14,457 nt of DNA, from contig LSSH01000077.1 in assembly GCA_001595885.1 (NCBI GenBank), forward strand, positions 1 to 14,457, in the 5' to 3' direction. This DNA comes from Candidatus Proteinoplasmatales archaeon SG8-5. Its GTDB lineage: Archaea > Thermoplasmatota > Thermoplasmata > SG8-5. Made by a program: the position numbers and the translations under genes. The notes under the pieces were generated by a model that was not told the DNA's origin, ran no database searches, and saw only the letters and a program-made list of their open reading frames with translations. This document shows positions 12,957 through 14,457 of the stretch, in pieces (position 1 is the first letter of the stretch; every line of letters starts with the position of its first letter).

Positions 12957-13799
12957 TGCTTTTCTTTTCCTGCTCCTCAGCTCCAGCTCCATGATGGCGA
13001 TGAGGAGGAAGCCGGCGGCTGCCGCGATTAAGACGGGAAGCAAGTTGGTCGAGGTTATGGCGATGTTATCGTAAGGGAGTTTTAATGCGCCCAGCATCAG
13101 GCCGATGAGGAAGGCTATTGTCGAGTTCCTGTAGTTCTTCAGGAGATGGTTGAGAAGGCGGGAGAAGGCCAGCAGGCCGATGACCGCGCCCGTGATGAAC
13201 AGAACGATGTCCAGCCAGCTCAGCGACCTCAGGGCGTCGAGCATGTACTCGTATTGGCCCAGGAACAGGAGGATGAGGGCGCCGGATATGCCGGGCAGTA
13301 TCATTGCGCAGACGGCGACCATTCCCGCGAAGAAGATGATGTATGGCTCGTGGCCGAGTTCCAGCACGCCCGAGTTCACCAGCGCGAAGGTGGCCAGGAA
13401 TCCGACGATGACGTAGATGCCGTTGAAGAACGTGAGCACGCCCTTCTGCCTGAGAAACACGAAGGCAGAGGTCAGAATGACAGCGAAGAAGAAGGCGTAG
13501 GTGGGCGAGGGCTGATGGTCCAGCAGGTATAGGATGACGTTGGACATCAGTATGATGGCAATGGCTATGCCGATGACGAGGGGCACGAACAGGTCGAGGT
13601 CTATCTTCTTCAGTTTACGCCTTGTCTCCCCCGACTCGTCCCTCACCTTGGCAAACCCGAGGTTGCTGATGCCCCTGACCAGGCGCTCGTATATGCCCGT
13701 AATCATGGCGATCGTGCCGCCGGATACACCGGGTACAATGTCGGCCATGCCCATGGCCACGCCCCTTCCGAATATGCCAAAAGATACACGAAGCTTCAT
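12954..13799 (-). CDS. popT: DUF368 family polyprenyl-phosphate transporter (PopT-like)
   Basis: A 281-residue integral membrane protein of the DUF368 family, members of which (PopT) have been shown in bacteria to recycle undecaprenyl phosphate across the membrane. Two family motifs mark its internal duplication: PGVSGGT at residues 23-29 and PGISGA at 169-174, each followed by a hydrophobic helix. Further hydrophobic segments are visible near 69-92, 100-117, 125-145, 152-170, 195-215, 226-243 and 252-270. The C-terminus is basic (RSRKRKA). The start at 13799 follows a GGTGG ribosome-binding site, and a TATA box TTATAAATA (minus, about 13834-13843) lies upstream. In an archaeon the likely cargo is a dolichol- or polyprenyl-type phosphate; the UppS-family gene in this window could make that lipid. 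The stop codon overlaps the tRNA-Met 3' end on the other strand. Confidence 0.88.
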   Translation of the reverse strand: MKLRVSFGIFGRGVAMGMADIVPGVSGGTIAMITGIYERLVRGISNLGFAKVRDESGETRRKLKKIDLDLFVPLVIGIAIAIILMSNVILYLLDHQPSPTYAFFFAVILTSAFVFLRQKGVLTFFNGIYVIVGFLATFALVNSGVLELGHEPYIIFFAGMVAVCAMILPGISGALILLFLGQYEYMLDALRSLSWLDIVLFITGAVIGLLAFSRLLNHLLKNYRNSTIAFLIGLMLGALKLPYDNIAITSTNLLPVLIAAAAGFLLIAIMELELRSRKRKA

Positions 13800-13992
13800 C
13801 GGTCCACCATACCCTTGAGGTCAGATAATGGGGATATTTATAATTAACACAGAGGCCTGATTTGGATTCCGTTTACACAATCTCGTACATCTGGCCTTAT
13901 AAAAAGGGTGATGAATCTTTCCTCAAGTATTATATATTCGAAGTAATATGTTACGGATGAGGGCAAGGGTTACTTGCTCATGGGTGATGAAA
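13800..13992. promoter_or_regulatory. divergent promoter region, popT and PPC-domain protein
   Basis: A 193-base AT-rich spacer. On the minus strand TTATAAATA (about 13834-13843) is the popT TATA box. On the plus strand there are two TATA-like sequences: CTTATAAAAAGG (13896-13907) and ATTATATATTCG (13929-13940). The second is better placed, giving a leader of roughly 30 bases that ends in GGTGAT (13983-13988), a good archaeal Shine-Dalgarno 4 bases before ATG 13993. No ORF is supported here. Confidence 0.5.
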
Positions 13993-14457
13993 ATGAAGAA
14001 CGAAAATAGACTAGGCCAGCTCGGAAGGATGTTCGTTGCGGTCATCATTGCAGCGATGTTCCTGACCGCTCCTTCAATGGTGCTGGCAGACACGGAACCA
14101 AACGATTCCATGGCCCAAGCCGAATCAATATACGACGGGGACACAGTCTACGGTTCGCTGGACGATTCAACAGACCCGGACGATTATTACGAGATATACC
14201 TGAGCAGCGGCGATATGTTGATGGCGACCATGACAGGCACCGGCGATGATTTTGACCTTTTCTTGTATGATGATTCAGGATGGGAGGTCGATTCATCGAC
14301 CAGCGGCTCCTCATTCGAGTCAATTTATTACACGGCTTCCAGCAGCGGTTATTATTACATTAACCCCAACGCCCTTTGGGGCTCTGGAACCTATACATTG
14401 ACGGTGTCCGTTATCTCCACCGGCGGAGGCGGCGGCGGAGGAGGCGGAGGCACCGGT
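13993..14457 (+). CDS. secreted protein with PPC domain, 3' end outside window
   Basis: The first 155 codons of a longer gene, open to the window edge. The N-terminus is a Sec signal peptide: basic MKNENRLGQLGR, a hydrophobic core MFVAVIIAAMFLTAPSMV and a likely cleavage site LA/D before residue 33. Mature residues from DTEPNDSMAQAESI to GTYTLTVSV form a pre-peptidase C-terminal (PPC) domain, with EPNDS at the start, YYEIYLSSGD, FDLFLYDDSG and SSGYYYI strands. The sequence then enters a linker with ten consecutive Gly residues. PPC domains are usually attached to secreted peptidases or adhesins; here the domain is N-terminal and the partner domain is off the edge. ATG 13993 is preferred over 13987 because GGTGAT (13983-13988) is spaced for it. 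The many Asp residues suit an extracellular, possibly calcium-binding, protein. Confidence 0.82.
   Translation, partial: MKNENRLGQLGRMFVAVIIAAMFLTAPSMVLADTEPNDSMAQAESIYDGDTVYGSLDDSTDPDDYYEIYLSSGDMLMATMTGTGDDFDLFLYDDSGWEVDSSTSGSSFESIYYTASSSGYYYINPNALWGSGTYTLTVSVISTGGGGGGGGGGTG

Overview
The window looks like an archaeal chromosome of moderately high GC, most likely a euryarchaeon, with Thermoplasmatota as a cautious guess. Support comes from a D-family DNA polymerase small subunit, a class III signal-peptide pilin, archaeal TATA boxes 22-30 bases upstream of starts (several genes look leaderless), a type I NadC, a creatininase-family protein, and tRNA genes interrupted by bulge-helix-bulge (BHB) introns. 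No insertion sequence, phage gene or CRISPR array was seen.

Layout, left to right. (1) The 3' half of the DP1 gene of polymerase D runs rightward and meets a leftward type IV pilin gene tail to tail. (2) Divergent from the pilin is a rightward, tightly packed operon: a STAND-type regulator (winged helix, NTPase, TPR), a creatininase-family hydrolase and an adenine-phosphoribosyltransferase-like protein. (3) Positions 4832-5476 hold a leftward tRNA-Val(UAC) and a rightward tRNA-Leu(CAA), both interrupted. (4) A long leftward block follows: a four-helix membrane protein of unknown function, a cis-prenyltransferase (UppS), then a serine-biosynthesis operon read right to left as class V aminotransferase, short SerA and a DUF1015 protein, and finally a gamma-carbonic-anhydrase-like protein. 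(5) Two rightward genes follow: a 78-residue conserved archaeal protein and NadC. (6) A rightward initiator tRNA-Met, also interrupted, meets the leftward DUF368 (PopT-like) gene. (7) A secreted protein with a PPC domain runs off the right edge.

The most striking signal is in the tRNAs. None of the three has an intron at the usual 37/38 site, yet all are split elsewhere. tRNA-Leu has two introns, at 21/22 and 59/60, each with a readable BHB motif whose predicted cuts restore a normal tRNA. The initiator tRNA has one at 59/60. The two 59/60 introns share their termini and internal layout, so they look related. tRNA-Val carries a 93-base D-arm insertion between two ATGAC copies, for which I could not draw a BHB. 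The second notable point is DUF1015 directly downstream of serA, carrying a DGHHR motif that suggests a catalytic role in serine metabolism.
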